A stretch of 54,644 bases of DNA from Peptococcaceae bacterium BRH_c23. GTDB taxonomy: Bacteria; Bacillota_B; Desulfitobacteriia; Desulfitobacteriales; Desulfitobacteriaceae. Shown here one piece after another: positions 44,535 to 52,301 of this stretch. The translations under genes were made by a program, and so were the position numbers. Where the stretch lies: NCBI GenBank assembly GCA_000961805.1, contig LADV01000259.1, positions 1-54,644 of the forward strand. The letters are read 5' to 3'. The notes under the pieces were generated by a model, which was not told the origin of the DNA, did not search any database, and saw nothing but the letters and a program-made list of their open reading frames with translations. Positions within the stretch are counted from its first letter, which is position 1; every line of letters begins with the position of its first letter.

Positions 44535-44572
44535 AAAGGGATACCTAGTTTTGATGAACTAGGTATCCCTTT
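44535..44572. terminator. Bidirectional terminator
   Basis: A 16-bp perfect stem, AAAGGGATACCTAGTT and complement, with a six-base loop and flanking T-rich and A-rich ends. It separates the convergent ATP-grasp protein gene and the nitR-like gene. Confidence 0.88.
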
Positions 44573-45145
44573 TTATTCATACTTCTTTATTATCTCTTCA
44601 GCGACCAGAGCTTGAGAAAGTCGCAAATCCATGGCCCTCTTCTGAATGAGACGAAAGGCCTGGGGCTCGCTCATATTTAACTTTTCTACGAGGATCCATT
44701 TGGCTTGTTCCAGGATCTTGCTCTCATCGATCCGCTTCTTTAATCTGTCTCGCTCATTGATTAATTGAGTCATCGAATTTCGTACAGATAGTGCAAACCG
44801 AGCAGTTTGAAGCAAGGTTAAGCGATTAATAGGCTTAGGCAGAATCAGGGCACCTATCTTTTCGAGACTACATTGCATATCGAGCAGCTGATCCGGTCTT
44901 GCGATCACCACTATGCCAGCGGATGTTTTATCGTGGGCATCGAAGACCAAATCCGTTCCTTGTTCATCGGGTAGTGGAGTGCTAATAATTACTAAATCTA
45001 ATACAGTGTTAATAATACTTCTGCGCGCTTCATTAGCAGAATGAGCGCAACTTACCGGATAAAAACCTTCTTTTATCAGCATGGCTTGCATACTGCTCGC
45101 CATATCAGCTTTTCCACAAACGATTAATACACTCCCCGCACTCAC
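44573..45145 (-). CDS. nitR: ANTAR-domain antiterminator (NitR-like)
   Basis: Residues 1-120 are a receiver-like domain (VLIVCGKADMASSMQAML, LDLVIISTPLPDEQG) lacking the standard acidic pair, a pseudo-receiver. A coiled coil follows, then a C-terminal ANTAR RNA-binding domain (ILEQAKWILVEKLNMSEPQAF and LIQKRAMDLRLSQALVAEEI in parts). ANTAR proteins bind paired hexaloop hairpins to prevent termination. A NitR protein next to glnA is known in clostridia. GTG 45145 is preferred over GTG 45154 because AAAGGGG lies eight bases before it. It follows glnA in the GOGAT operon and a matching RNA target is in the operon leader at 52114-52191. Confidence 0.9.
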   Translation of the reverse strand: MSAGSVLIVCGKADMASSMQAMLIKEGFYPVSCAHSANEARRSIINTVLDLVIISTPLPDEQGTDLVFDAHDKTSAGIVVIARPDQLLDMQCSLEKIGALILPKPINRLTLLQTARFALSVRNSMTQLINERDRLKKRIDESKILEQAKWILVEKLNMSEPQAFRLIQKRAMDLRLSQALVAEEIIKKYE

Positions 45146-45267
45146 TACAATCACCCCTTTGAGCAGGGTAAAGAAAACTTAGTTGGCCCTATGCGTTAGC
45201 TAAGGCGGCCACCTAGTTGCACTTATGCCACCCAAAACATATACTTTCTATCTTCGTAAACCGACCG

Positions 45268-46596
45268 TTAATAAGGTTTTAGATACTTTTCAATCTCCCA
45301 TGCATGGACTGAGTTATCGTAGGCTTCCCATTCCAAAGTCTTGGCAGCTAAATATTTGTTAAACGTATGTGCACCAAGTGTCGACTGAATCAGCGGATCT
45401 TTCTTCATCTCTTCAAGGGCGAACAAGAGGTTAGAGGGTAACCGTTCGAGTTTAAGATCTTTCTCCTGTTCAGGGGGCAAGTTATAAATATTCACTTTAA
45501 CTGGATCGACCAGTGGCAAGCGATTGTTTAAACCATCCAGTCCCGCCTCTAACACCACTGCTAAGGTCAAATAAGGATTACAGGTAGGATCAGGACTTCG
45601 AAGTTCCAGTCTTGTCCTTTCTCCCCGAGGTGCCGGAACTCGCAGCAAGGGACTTCGGTTCATGTGAGACCAGGCGATATGCACTGGAGCTTCATAACCT
45701 GGTTGTAGTCGTTTGTAGGAATTGACAAGGGGATTGGCGATGGCCGTAATCCCTTTAATATGATTTAACAACCCTGCCGTAAAATACTTAGCCGTTTCAG
45801 AAATATCGTTTTTAGTTTCACCCCCATTAAAGAGGTTGATTCCGTTTTTGGTTAAGGACATATTAATATGCATTCCCGAACCATTGACGTTAGGAAGTGG
45901 TTTGGGCATAAAGGTTGCATGAAGACCGTTGCGCTGAGCAATAATCTTAACCACCATTTTAAAGGTCATGATGTTGTCAGCCGCTGTGAGAGCATCCGTA
46001 TACTTAAAATCGATTTCATGTTGCCCTGCCGCTGTTTCATGATGCGACGTTTCGATTTCGAACCCCATTTCCTCTAAGACCATACAAATTTCACGACGAG
46101 TATTTTCCCCTAGATCGATCGGGGCTAGATCACAATAACTGGCCGAGTCATGGGTAATCGTGGTTGGCTGCCCTTCGTCATCGTTGTAAAACAGAAAAAA
46201 CTCGCATTCGGGACCAACTTGAAATGTATAGCCTAAGTCTTGCGCTTTCTTCAAGGTTCGTTTAAGAATATAGCGGGGATCTCCTTCAAACTGCATACCG
46301 TCATGGTTCTTGATATCGCAAATGATTCTCGCGACCTTACCTTGTTGCGGCCTCCACGGAATGATGGAGAAGGTAGCTGGATCTGGAAAAAGAAACATAT
46401 CGGATGATTCGATACCAGAGAATCCTGCCACGGCTGAGCCATCAAACATAACTCCGTTTTCGAAAGCGTGTGCAAATTGTTTATCCGTAATCGCAATGTT
46501 CTTCATACTGCCATAAATATCTGTAAACTGTAGGCGTATAAACCGAACATCATTTTCTTTCACAAACTTAAGACAATCTTCTTTTGAAAAATGCAA
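45268..46596 (-). CDS. glnA: Glutamine synthetase, type I
   Basis: Makes glutamine from glutamate, ammonia and ATP. Motifs seen are FDGSAVAGFSGIESSDMFLFPDP (in part), the metal-binding GPECEFFLF, NGSGMHINMSL, NSYKRLQPGYEAP and RVPAPRGERTRLELRSPDP (in part). 442 residues without the adenylylation-loop insert marks it as the GSI-alpha form, as in Bacillus. The start is TTG with AAAGGAG ten bases upstream. It is preceded by a possible terminator, so it may be transcribed at a lower level than the glutamate synthase genes. Confidence 0.96.
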   Translation of the reverse strand: MHFSKEDCLKFVKENDVRFIRLQFTDIYGSMKNIAITDKQFAHAFENGVMFDGSAVAGFSGIESSDMFLFPDPATFSIIPWRPQQGKVARIICDIKNHDGMQFEGDPRYILKRTLKKAQDLGYTFQVGPECEFFLFYNDDEGQPTTITHDSASYCDLAPIDLGENTRREICMVLEEMGFEIETSHHETAAGQHEIDFKYTDALTAADNIMTFKMVVKIIAQRNGLHATFMPKPLPNVNGSGMHINMSLTKNGINLFNGGETKNDISETAKYFTAGLLNHIKGITAIANPLVNSYKRLQPGYEAPVHIAWSHMNRSPLLRVPAPRGERTRLELRSPDPTCNPYLTLAVVLEAGLDGLNNRLPLVDPVKVNIYNLPPEQEKDLKLERLPSNLLFALEEMKKDPLIQSTLGAHTFNKYLAAKTLEWEAYDNSVHAWEIEKYLKPY

Positions 46597-46620
46597 TTCA
46601 GATGCTCTCCTTTCTCAAGT

Positions 46621-46691
46621 AAAAATATGAACTAATTCTCTTTTATTAGCCTTATTATATCTCAAATAAGGCTGTTTGTAGCCATAGTTCA
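46621..46691 (-). terminator. Terminator-like double hairpin between gltB3 and glnA
   Basis: The outer arms TAGTTCA (46685-46691) and TGAACTA (46628-46634) are exact complements, followed on the minus strand by TATTTTTAC. Inside is a 9-bp hairpin, AGCCTTATT/AATAAGGCT (46648-46673). An alternative small hairpin, GGCT-ACAAAC-AGCC (46670-46683), would compete with the inner one. Confidence 0.6.
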
Positions 46692-46701
46692 TAAAAAATG
46701 C

Positions 46702-47442
46702 TTACCAGCCACAATAAAGATTGCCATAGGGTCTTTTATTATAAGGAATCAACTTGGAAAATCTTTTGGCTATAATCTGCTCATAATTTCCGCCAAAATA
46801 TTTAACATAATCTTTAACATAGCGCTTAAGCTGTTCTTGATCTTGCTCAGAAAGTTCTACTACTTTGACTTCTTTGCCCAGTTTATAGTCTTCCACTTCC
46901 CCTCGAATATACATAACTCCACCATGCATCCCCGTCCCGCAATAGGAACCTACTATTTCTTCATCGTCTTCCAGGCCTAGACCGAGGACGACAATAACCC
47001 CACCGGCCATGTATTCCCCTAAGAAATCTCCTACTTTCCCTCCCAAAACAATCGCCGGAATCTTTGCTTGGTATTCCTTCATATGAATTCCGACCCGGTA
47101 TCCACCATTCTCCCGAATATAAATCTCTCCACCCCGCATGGCATAACCGACAGTATCACCTGCACTTCCATGAACCACAATTTTCCCATCATTCATAGTA
47201 TTCCCGATACTGTCTTGAGTATTTCCTTCAACAAATAACTCTAAGCCATTCATAAAGGCTGCCATATCATTTCCAGGGGTTCCTTTAAGCGTTAAACGTG
47301 CCTGGCCTGTGATTCCATCTCCAATATAGCGTTGCCCATTCACGTTTTTAACCACGATTTCTTCAGAGCCAGTAGCAAGTTCCTCACGAATCTTGCTGTT
47401 CAATTGTCGATAATAGAGTCCTTTGGCATTGATTACAATCAT
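46702..47442 (-). CDS. gltB3: Glutamate synthase, GXGXG domain subunit
   Basis: A stand-alone right-handed beta-helix (GXGXG) domain corresponding to the C-terminal part of the bacterial GltB large subunit, 246 residues. It shows repeated glycine turns (GDGITGQARLTLKGTPGND in part, GSAGDTVGYAMRGGEIYI, GVIVVLGLG). It serves as the structural third of the split enzyme. ATG 47442 has AAGGAAG eight bases upstream and is preferred over GTG 47451. Confidence 0.92.
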   Translation of the reverse strand: MIVINAKGLYYRQLNSKIREELATGSEEIVVKNVNGQRYIGDGITGQARLTLKGTPGNDMAAFMNGLELFVEGNTQDSIGNTMNDGKIVVHGSAGDTVGYAMRGGEIYIRENGGYRVGIHMKEYQAKIPAIVLGGKVGDFLGEYMAGGVIVVLGLGLEDDEEIVGSYCGTGMHGGVMYIRGEVEDYKLGKEVKVVELSEQDQEQLKRYVKDYVKYFGGNYEQIIAKRFSKLIPYNKRPYGNLYCGW

Positions 47443-47447
47443 CCGTT

Positions 47448-48710
47448 TCACTTCCTTAGGGTAAGTCTTTGACTGCGTAGTTCTTTGGGAAAATGAATAT
47501 AGCCAAAATCCTCTTGCAAGAGATGCTCTCGAAAAGGGGTCACATCGACTTCTTGGTCCATGAGTCCCGTAAGAATTCCTGCCCGATCCACGCTATTTAA
47601 GGCAATATACCCCACCAGTTTTCCGGCCCGCAAAACAATTTTTTTATAACTTTGCTTGGCCTGATCTTGTTGGATATATTCTTGAAAATCGGGAGCATTA
47701 GGTTTAATAATACCTGCAGTGAGCATGGGCAGGTCAAAAAATCCGATGGCGTTCATGGCGAATCCGCCTAGGTATGCGGAGCTTCCTCCAGCCATGTTCA
47801 CTCCTGCATTAAATCCTTGCTTATAGGCATTCGGCAGAATCGGTAAGACACGGTTCTCCTGACAGATCTTGTCATATCCTTCTGAGACATCGCCGGCTGC
47901 ATAGACATCGCTAACACTCGTTGCCATCTGCGGATTAATCAGGATACCTTGATTTAGCTTGATTTCGGTATCCCGGACAAGATCCAGATTTGGTCTGACT
48001 CCGATAGCTAGGATTACCCGATCACACTCTATATTTTCTCCATTCTGCAGGCGAACTCCAGTTACCTTGCCCTTCTGACCTAAAATCTCGGCCACCGTAT
48101 TATTTAATTGAAACTTTACGCCTTGTTCTTCAAGATGATTCTGGACGATTTGAGCCGAGTCTTCATCAAGAATGGCACTTAAAATGCGATTCGAGAGTTC
48201 AGCGACTGTCACATTCGCTTCTCGCTTAACCAAGGCCTCAGTGGCTTTGAGGCCAATGAGGCCCGCCCCAATGACCACCACTTTGATTCCCGGAAAGAGT
48301 TCTTTTCCCAACTCCTTCACATCGTCCCAAGTCAAAAAGGTTGACACTCCAGAGTACTCTCTGCCCGGGATAGGGGGGCTAATGGGTTTTCCGCCAGTTG
48401 CAATCAAGAGGCGATCATACGCCGTCTTTTCCCCTGTAGGAAGTTCGACCTTCTTTTCTTCAAGCCTTAAGGCTTGAACCTCGATCCCCAGATGAGCCTC
48501 TACTTGCAGACGTTCATAAAAATCGGGATCTCGATAATACATCTTCTCCGGTGTAACTTTACCTGAGAGATAATAGGAAATCAGAGGACGGGAATAGGCC
48601 GGATGCGGTTCTTTGGAAAAAAGCGAAATTTTTCCTTCTCGGTCTACACTACGGATTCCTTCCACGGCCCCGATTGCTGCGGCCGAGTTCCCGACGATCA
48701 CATAATTCAT
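47448..48710 (-). CDS. FAD/NAD(P)-dependent oxidoreductase of the GOGAT complex
   Basis: 420 residues of the pyridine nucleotide-disulfide reductase class-III family. It has the N-terminal FAD motif YVIVGNSAAAIGAVEGIR, NAD-binding VVIGAGLIGLKATEAL, and the second FAD motif VYAAGDVSEG. It is similar in form to the FAD part of NADH-dependent nitrite reductases and rubredoxin reductases. Its place between the ferredoxin and GXGXG genes suggests it passes electrons from NAD(P)H to the split glutamate synthase. It starts one base after the ferredoxin stop. Confidence 0.88.
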   Translation of the reverse strand: MNYVIVGNSAAAIGAVEGIRSVDREGKISLFSKEPHPAYSRPLISYYLSGKVTPEKMYYRDPDFYERLQVEAHLGIEVQALRLEEKKVELPTGEKTAYDRLLIATGGKPISPPIPGREYSGVSTFLTWDDVKELGKELFPGIKVVVIGAGLIGLKATEALVKREANVTVAELSNRILSAILDEDSAQIVQNHLEEQGVKFQLNNTVAEILGQKGKVTGVRLQNGENIECDRVILAIGVRPNLDLVRDTEIKLNQGILINPQMATSVSDVYAAGDVSEGYDKICQENRVLPILPNAYKQGFNAGVNMAGGSSAYLGGFAMNAIGFFDLPMLTAGIIKPNAPDFQEYIQQDQAKQSYKKIVLRAGKLVGYIALNSVDRAGILTGLMDQEVDVTPFREHLLQEDFGYIHFPKELRSQRLTLRK

Positions 48711-48711
48711 G

Positions 48712-49203
48712 CTACTCCCCTCCCTCTATACCGCTATCCATAAACTGAAGGGCACGATTAGGACAATTCTGAACGCAAATCGGCACATTTGAGGCATTCG
48801 CTGGATCTGAGTCGTCTGCACCGTTAGAACAAAGGTCACATTTTGAAGCTACTTTGTGTCCTTGATTATCTCGCCGAATCGCACCGAAAGGACAAGCGAG
48901 AATACAGGTCCAACACCCCACACACCGGCTTTCATCATTGCGTACAATTCCCGTAACCAGATCTTTCTGCATTGCTCCACTGATACATGCTTTGGTACAC
49001 GGTGCTTCATCACAATGTCGACATTGGAGCGCAAATGAAATTTCTAAATTGTCTTCGACCAGAATTCTCGGTAAGGGCTTTGTCCTCTGCTTCAAAAAGG
49101 CTTTGACAATGTCCGACGGATACTCTGAATGGGCCGTCGCACAATACACTTCACAAAGTTTACAGCCCACACATACCTCTTCTCGGGCATAAACACGTTT
49201 CAT
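48712..49203 (-). CDS. Four-cluster ferredoxin subunit
   Basis: An electron-transfer protein of the HycB/NapG type with four cysteine groups: CVGCKLCEVYC, CRHCDEAPCTKAC, CVGCWTCILAC, and a last set of CDLC and CVQNC. 163 residues. ATG 49203 is chosen over GTG 49215 because GTGAGG then sits at a workable distance. It lies inside the glutamate synthase operon. A 191-base gap (49204-49394) without clear signals separates it from gltB2. Confidence 0.9.
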   Translation of the reverse strand: MKRVYAREEVCVGCKLCEVYCATAHSEYPSDIVKAFLKQRTKPLPRILVEDNLEISFALQCRHCDEAPCTKACISGAMQKDLVTGIVRNDESRCVGCWTCILACPFGAIRRDNQGHKVASKCDLCSNGADDSDPANASNVPICVQNCPNRALQFMDSGIEGGE

Positions 49204-49394
49204 TCGAAACCTCACTTCCTCTCTCCTGAGGCAAAACTACCTGCCCACTTACTCAAATAAAACAACGCTATTAATATCAATTCAACGAGTTTATTAAAAA
49301 ATCCAGCTTAGAATTTACTTGATTGTCATAGCTATCTTATCTGTCTCAATAATCTCAATAGCCTAGCAACCTCTGGTACTTACGAACTATATCT

Positions 49395-50897
49395 TTATTC
49401 ACCAGCTGCTAAGACCCCCAGAATATTTAACTCACGATCTGATAGTCCGATTCCCCTAAGCATCAGGCGATTTCCTCGCAAGCTTTCAATAGCATTAATC
49501 CCCATGCCACCGAGGAGTTCCTTAACCTCATGTTCCCAAGCTTTTAAAAGATTCGTGACTCTTTCTGCTCCGATCTCAGGATTCAGTCGTTTGACTAATT
49601 CGGGTTTTTGCGTAGCAATTCCCCAATTGCATTTTCCAGTATAACATTTCTGGCACATATGACAGCCGAGGGCTATAAGAGCCGAACTGGCTACATAGAC
49701 AGCATCAGCACCCAGCGCGATGGCCTTAACAATGTCTGCGCTATTCCGGATACTTCCCCCGACGACCAGGGAGACCTGATTCCGAATCCCTTCATTGCGC
49801 AAACGGCTATCCACGGCAGCTAACGCTAGTTCAATCGGAATTCCGACTGAATCCCGAGTCCGAAGCGGGGCAGCCCCAGTTCCCCCACGAAAACCGTCAA
49901 TGGCAATGATATCGGCACCCGCCCTAGCAACCCCGGAAGCAATTGCGGAGACATTATGCACAGCGGCAATTTTAACAATAACTGGCTTCTCATAATTCGT
50001 TGCTTCCTTTAAGGAGTAAATAAGTTGAGTTAAATCCTCGATAGAGTAAATGTCATGGTGGGGTGCCGGTGAAATTGCATCCGAGCGTTCTGGAATCATC
50101 CGAGTACGGGATACTTCCGCACCGACCTTTTCACCCGGTAAATGCCCGCCAATTCCTGGTTTAGCTCCCTGCCCAATTTTTATCTCAATGGCTGCACCCG
50201 CATTCAAATACTCTGAATGAACCCCAAAACGACCGGATGCCACCTGAACAATCGTATTCTTGCCAAATTTATAGAGGTCTTCATGGAGACCTCCTTCACC
50301 AGTGTTATAGAAAGTCCCTAGGGTTTCTGCCGCTTGAGCTAAGGACTTAGCCACATTAAGACTTACTGAACCAAAGGACATGGCCGAGAACATGATCGGC
50401 AAATCGAGCTCTAGCTGAGGAGGTAGGGGGTCAACAAGCTTTCCATTTTCCACTCGAAGCCGCTCGGGTTTACGGCCCAGAAAGGTTTTCAATTCCATGG
50501 GTTCTCGGAGTGGATCGATGGAAGGGTTCGTTACTTGACTGGCGTTGAGCAGCAAGTGGTCCCAATAGATCGGATAAGGGCGATCTGTCCCCATCCCGGT
50601 CAGCAAGATCCCACCGGTTTCCGCTTGTTTGTAGATTGCTTTCATGGTGTTCGCTGTCCAATTCGCATTTTCACGAAATTCCAGAGGAAATTTCCGAATG
50701 AAGAGCGCATGAGTGGGACACATAACCACACACCGATGACAATTCACACACTGGACGTCATCTGAGACGACCTTTTCTTCTTCTGCATCCCAACGATGTG
50801 CCTCGTTCGCACATTGCCTTACGCAAACCTGACAATTAATGCAGCGATCTTTAGTTCGTTCAATAAGAAACTCCGGCGTATTCATACTGAGTGCCAT
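49395..50897 (-). CDS. gltB2: Glutamate synthase, FMN-binding central subunit with ferredoxin domain
   Basis: The N-terminal 80 residues hold two 4Fe-4S motifs (CINCQVCVRQC and CVNCHRCVVMC). The rest is the GltB FMN/alpha-ketoglutarate domain, with PIMFSAMSFGSVS, GEGGLHED, GAKPGIGGHLPG, DGFRGGTGAAPL and the 3Fe-4S cysteines in CHMCQKCYTGKCNWG. This architecture is the archaeal/clostridial type, in which ferredoxin domains are fused to the synthase. ATG 50897 follows GAAGGGAG and overlaps the gltB1 end by 38 bases; ATG 50885 is an alternative. About 500 residues. Confidence 0.93.
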   Translation of the reverse strand: MALSMNTPEFLIERTKDRCINCQVCVRQCANEAHRWDAEEEKVVSDDVQCVNCHRCVVMCPTHALFIRKFPLEFRENANWTANTMKAIYKQAETGGILLTGMGTDRPYPIYWDHLLLNASQVTNPSIDPLREPMELKTFLGRKPERLRVENGKLVDPLPPQLELDLPIMFSAMSFGSVSLNVAKSLAQAAETLGTFYNTGEGGLHEDLYKFGKNTIVQVASGRFGVHSEYLNAGAAIEIKIGQGAKPGIGGHLPGEKVGAEVSRTRMIPERSDAISPAPHHDIYSIEDLTQLIYSLKEATNYEKPVIVKIAAVHNVSAIASGVARAGADIIAIDGFRGGTGAAPLRTRDSVGIPIELALAAVDSRLRNEGIRNQVSLVVGGSIRNSADIVKAIALGADAVYVASSALIALGCHMCQKCYTGKCNWGIATQKPELVKRLNPEIGAERVTNLLKAWEHEVKELLGGMGINAIESLRGNRLMLRGIGLSDRELNILGVLAAGE

Positions 50898-52008
50898 ACC
50901 CTTGTACTCCCTTCTTCTCGAGTGTCGCAATCACTGGTTCTCCCCCGCGGGGAGCCCAGACCTTTTCAGGGTGAGGGCAGACTTCCCGGATGGCAGATTC
51001 TTCAGAAGCAAGATAAAGAAAATCCCCTTTGGTTGCCGCGACCATCGATCGTAATTTGAGTCGATCATTAAGTGCGATCAAGCCTTGGCTTGAGCCAAGA
51101 ATTATGGAGAAAGGACCATTCATTAATAAATTACCATACATAGCACGCACAGCTTTAAGAAGAACTCGTTTTTCAGGAATCATCCGTTCGATGTCTCTCC
51201 AAAACGGCACCGCTAAGGTCGCGATGGCCACATCCATCGGCAATTTCTGTTTTCGAACTAGAAAGTCAAACGCATACGTAATCGCTTCAGTGTCGGTTTG
51301 CAGGGATAACTTATAGCCGTACATTTCTAAAAAGCGTCGATTTGCTCCATAGGATGAAATTTCTCCATTATGCACGATGGACCAATCGAGCAGGGTGAAG
51401 GGGTGGGCTCCACCCCACCAACCAGGGGTATTGGTCGGGAACCGTCCGTGCGCTGTCCAGCTGTACCCGTAATACTTGTCTAAGCAAAAATACTCTCCGA
51501 TATCCTCAGGGAAACCCACCCCTTTAAAGGCTCCCATATTTTTGCCGCTTGAGACAACGAAGGCTCCCTTGCATTCGGAATTGATGTGCATCACACTGCG
51601 TACTACAAACTCATCTTCATTTTCCTCTTCCAGCAAAAAACCTGGTTTAGGTCGGACAAAGTAACGCCAAGCTAGGGGAGGGTTTTTAATCGCCCGGGTT
51701 TTCTTGGTCGGAATTTCACCGCTTTCTGCAACATGGAAAAAGTGATTGAGATAATCCTCTGTTTGTTTTTTTCCTTCCGATCCTTCAAAGTACAAGTGAA
51801 AAGCATAATAGTCCTCATACTCAGGATAAATACCATAGGCGGCAAATCCTCCACCTAAGCCATTGGAACGGTCATGCATCAAAGCAATCGACTGAATTAT
51901 ATCTTCTCCGGAAAAAACTTGTCCGCTGCGGTTGATAATCCCACTGATCGCACAACCGGACGGAATCCGGACTTCACCTTCTCTAAGCATTTTTGTCTCT
52001 CCTTTCAA
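50860..52008 (-). CDS. gltB1: Glutamate synthase, glutamine amidotransferase subunit
   Basis: A class II glutamine amidotransferase subunit, 382 residues, corresponding to the N-terminal domain of GltB. The catalytic Cys is Cys19 in PSGCAISGIINRSG, so an N-terminal peptide must be removed, or the order differs from the usual Met-Cys start. GRFPTNTPGWWGGAHPF, WSIVHNGEISSYGANRRFLE (in part) and LQTDTEAITYAFD are typical Ntn-amidotransferase motifs. It releases ammonia for the synthase domain. It is the first gene of the operon, with GAAAGGAGAG upstream and an ANTAR-type leader. Confidence 0.92.
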   Translation of the reverse strand: MKGETKMLREGEVRIPSGCAISGIINRSGQVFSGEDIIQSIALMHDRSNGLGGGFAAYGIYPEYEDYYAFHLYFEGSEGKKQTEDYLNHFFHVAESGEIPTKKTRAIKNPPLAWRYFVRPKPGFLLEEENEDEFVVRSVMHINSECKGAFVVSSGKNMGAFKGVGFPEDIGEYFCLDKYYGYSWTAHGRFPTNTPGWWGGAHPFTLLDWSIVHNGEISSYGANRRFLEMYGYKLSLQTDTEAITYAFDFLVRKQKLPMDVAIATLAVPFWRDIERMIPEKRVLLKAVRAMYGNLLMNGPFSIILGSSQGLIALNDRLKLRSMVAATKGDFLYLASEESAIREVCPHPEKVWAPRGGEPVIATLEKKGVQGYGTQYEYAGVSY

Positions 52009-52056
52009 CTGATCGGATTAATTCTTACTTATTAAAATTTGGGCAATCCATCCCCC

Positions 52057-52092
52057 GAAGACTCGATGTCCTGCTTAAGCTGAACGACTTGA
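52057..52092. repeat. Dispersed 36-bp repeat, copy B
   Basis: Matches 18775-18810 at 31 of 36 positions in the same orientation. Here it lies in the gltB1 leader between the terminator and the gene. Confidence 0.6.
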
Positions 52093-52113
52093 GAAAATGA
52101 AAAAGACGCCCCT

Positions 52114-52191
52114 AAAAAACTCATACTTATCTCAAGTACAAATTTCTTATGAGCACCTTTGCTCTATTCATTATTGTTTTATACATTTAAA
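52114..52191 (-). promoter_or_regulatory. ANTAR-type antitermination leader of the GOGAT operon
   Basis: On the minus strand two small hairpins with six-base loops are followed by a terminator. P1 is TTTA-AATGTA-TAAA (52178-52191) and P2 is GAGC-AAAGGT-GCTC (52151-52164), 13 bases apart. Both loops have A at position 1 and G at position 4, the ANTAR recognition rule. The 3' arm of P2 overlaps CTCATA (52148-52153), the first arm of a terminator that pairs with TATGAG (52120-52125) and runs into TTTTTT. Formation of P2 and the terminator therefore exclude each other. Confidence 0.7.
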
Positions 52192-52301
52192 CTAACATAG
52201 AGACTGCCCTACATTCAACTGTTTCAGGCCAAGTATACAATATTAAATTTAGAATGGACATCTCTAAAAGCGTCTTGCTCAGAACTTGAATCGAATTAAT
52301 C

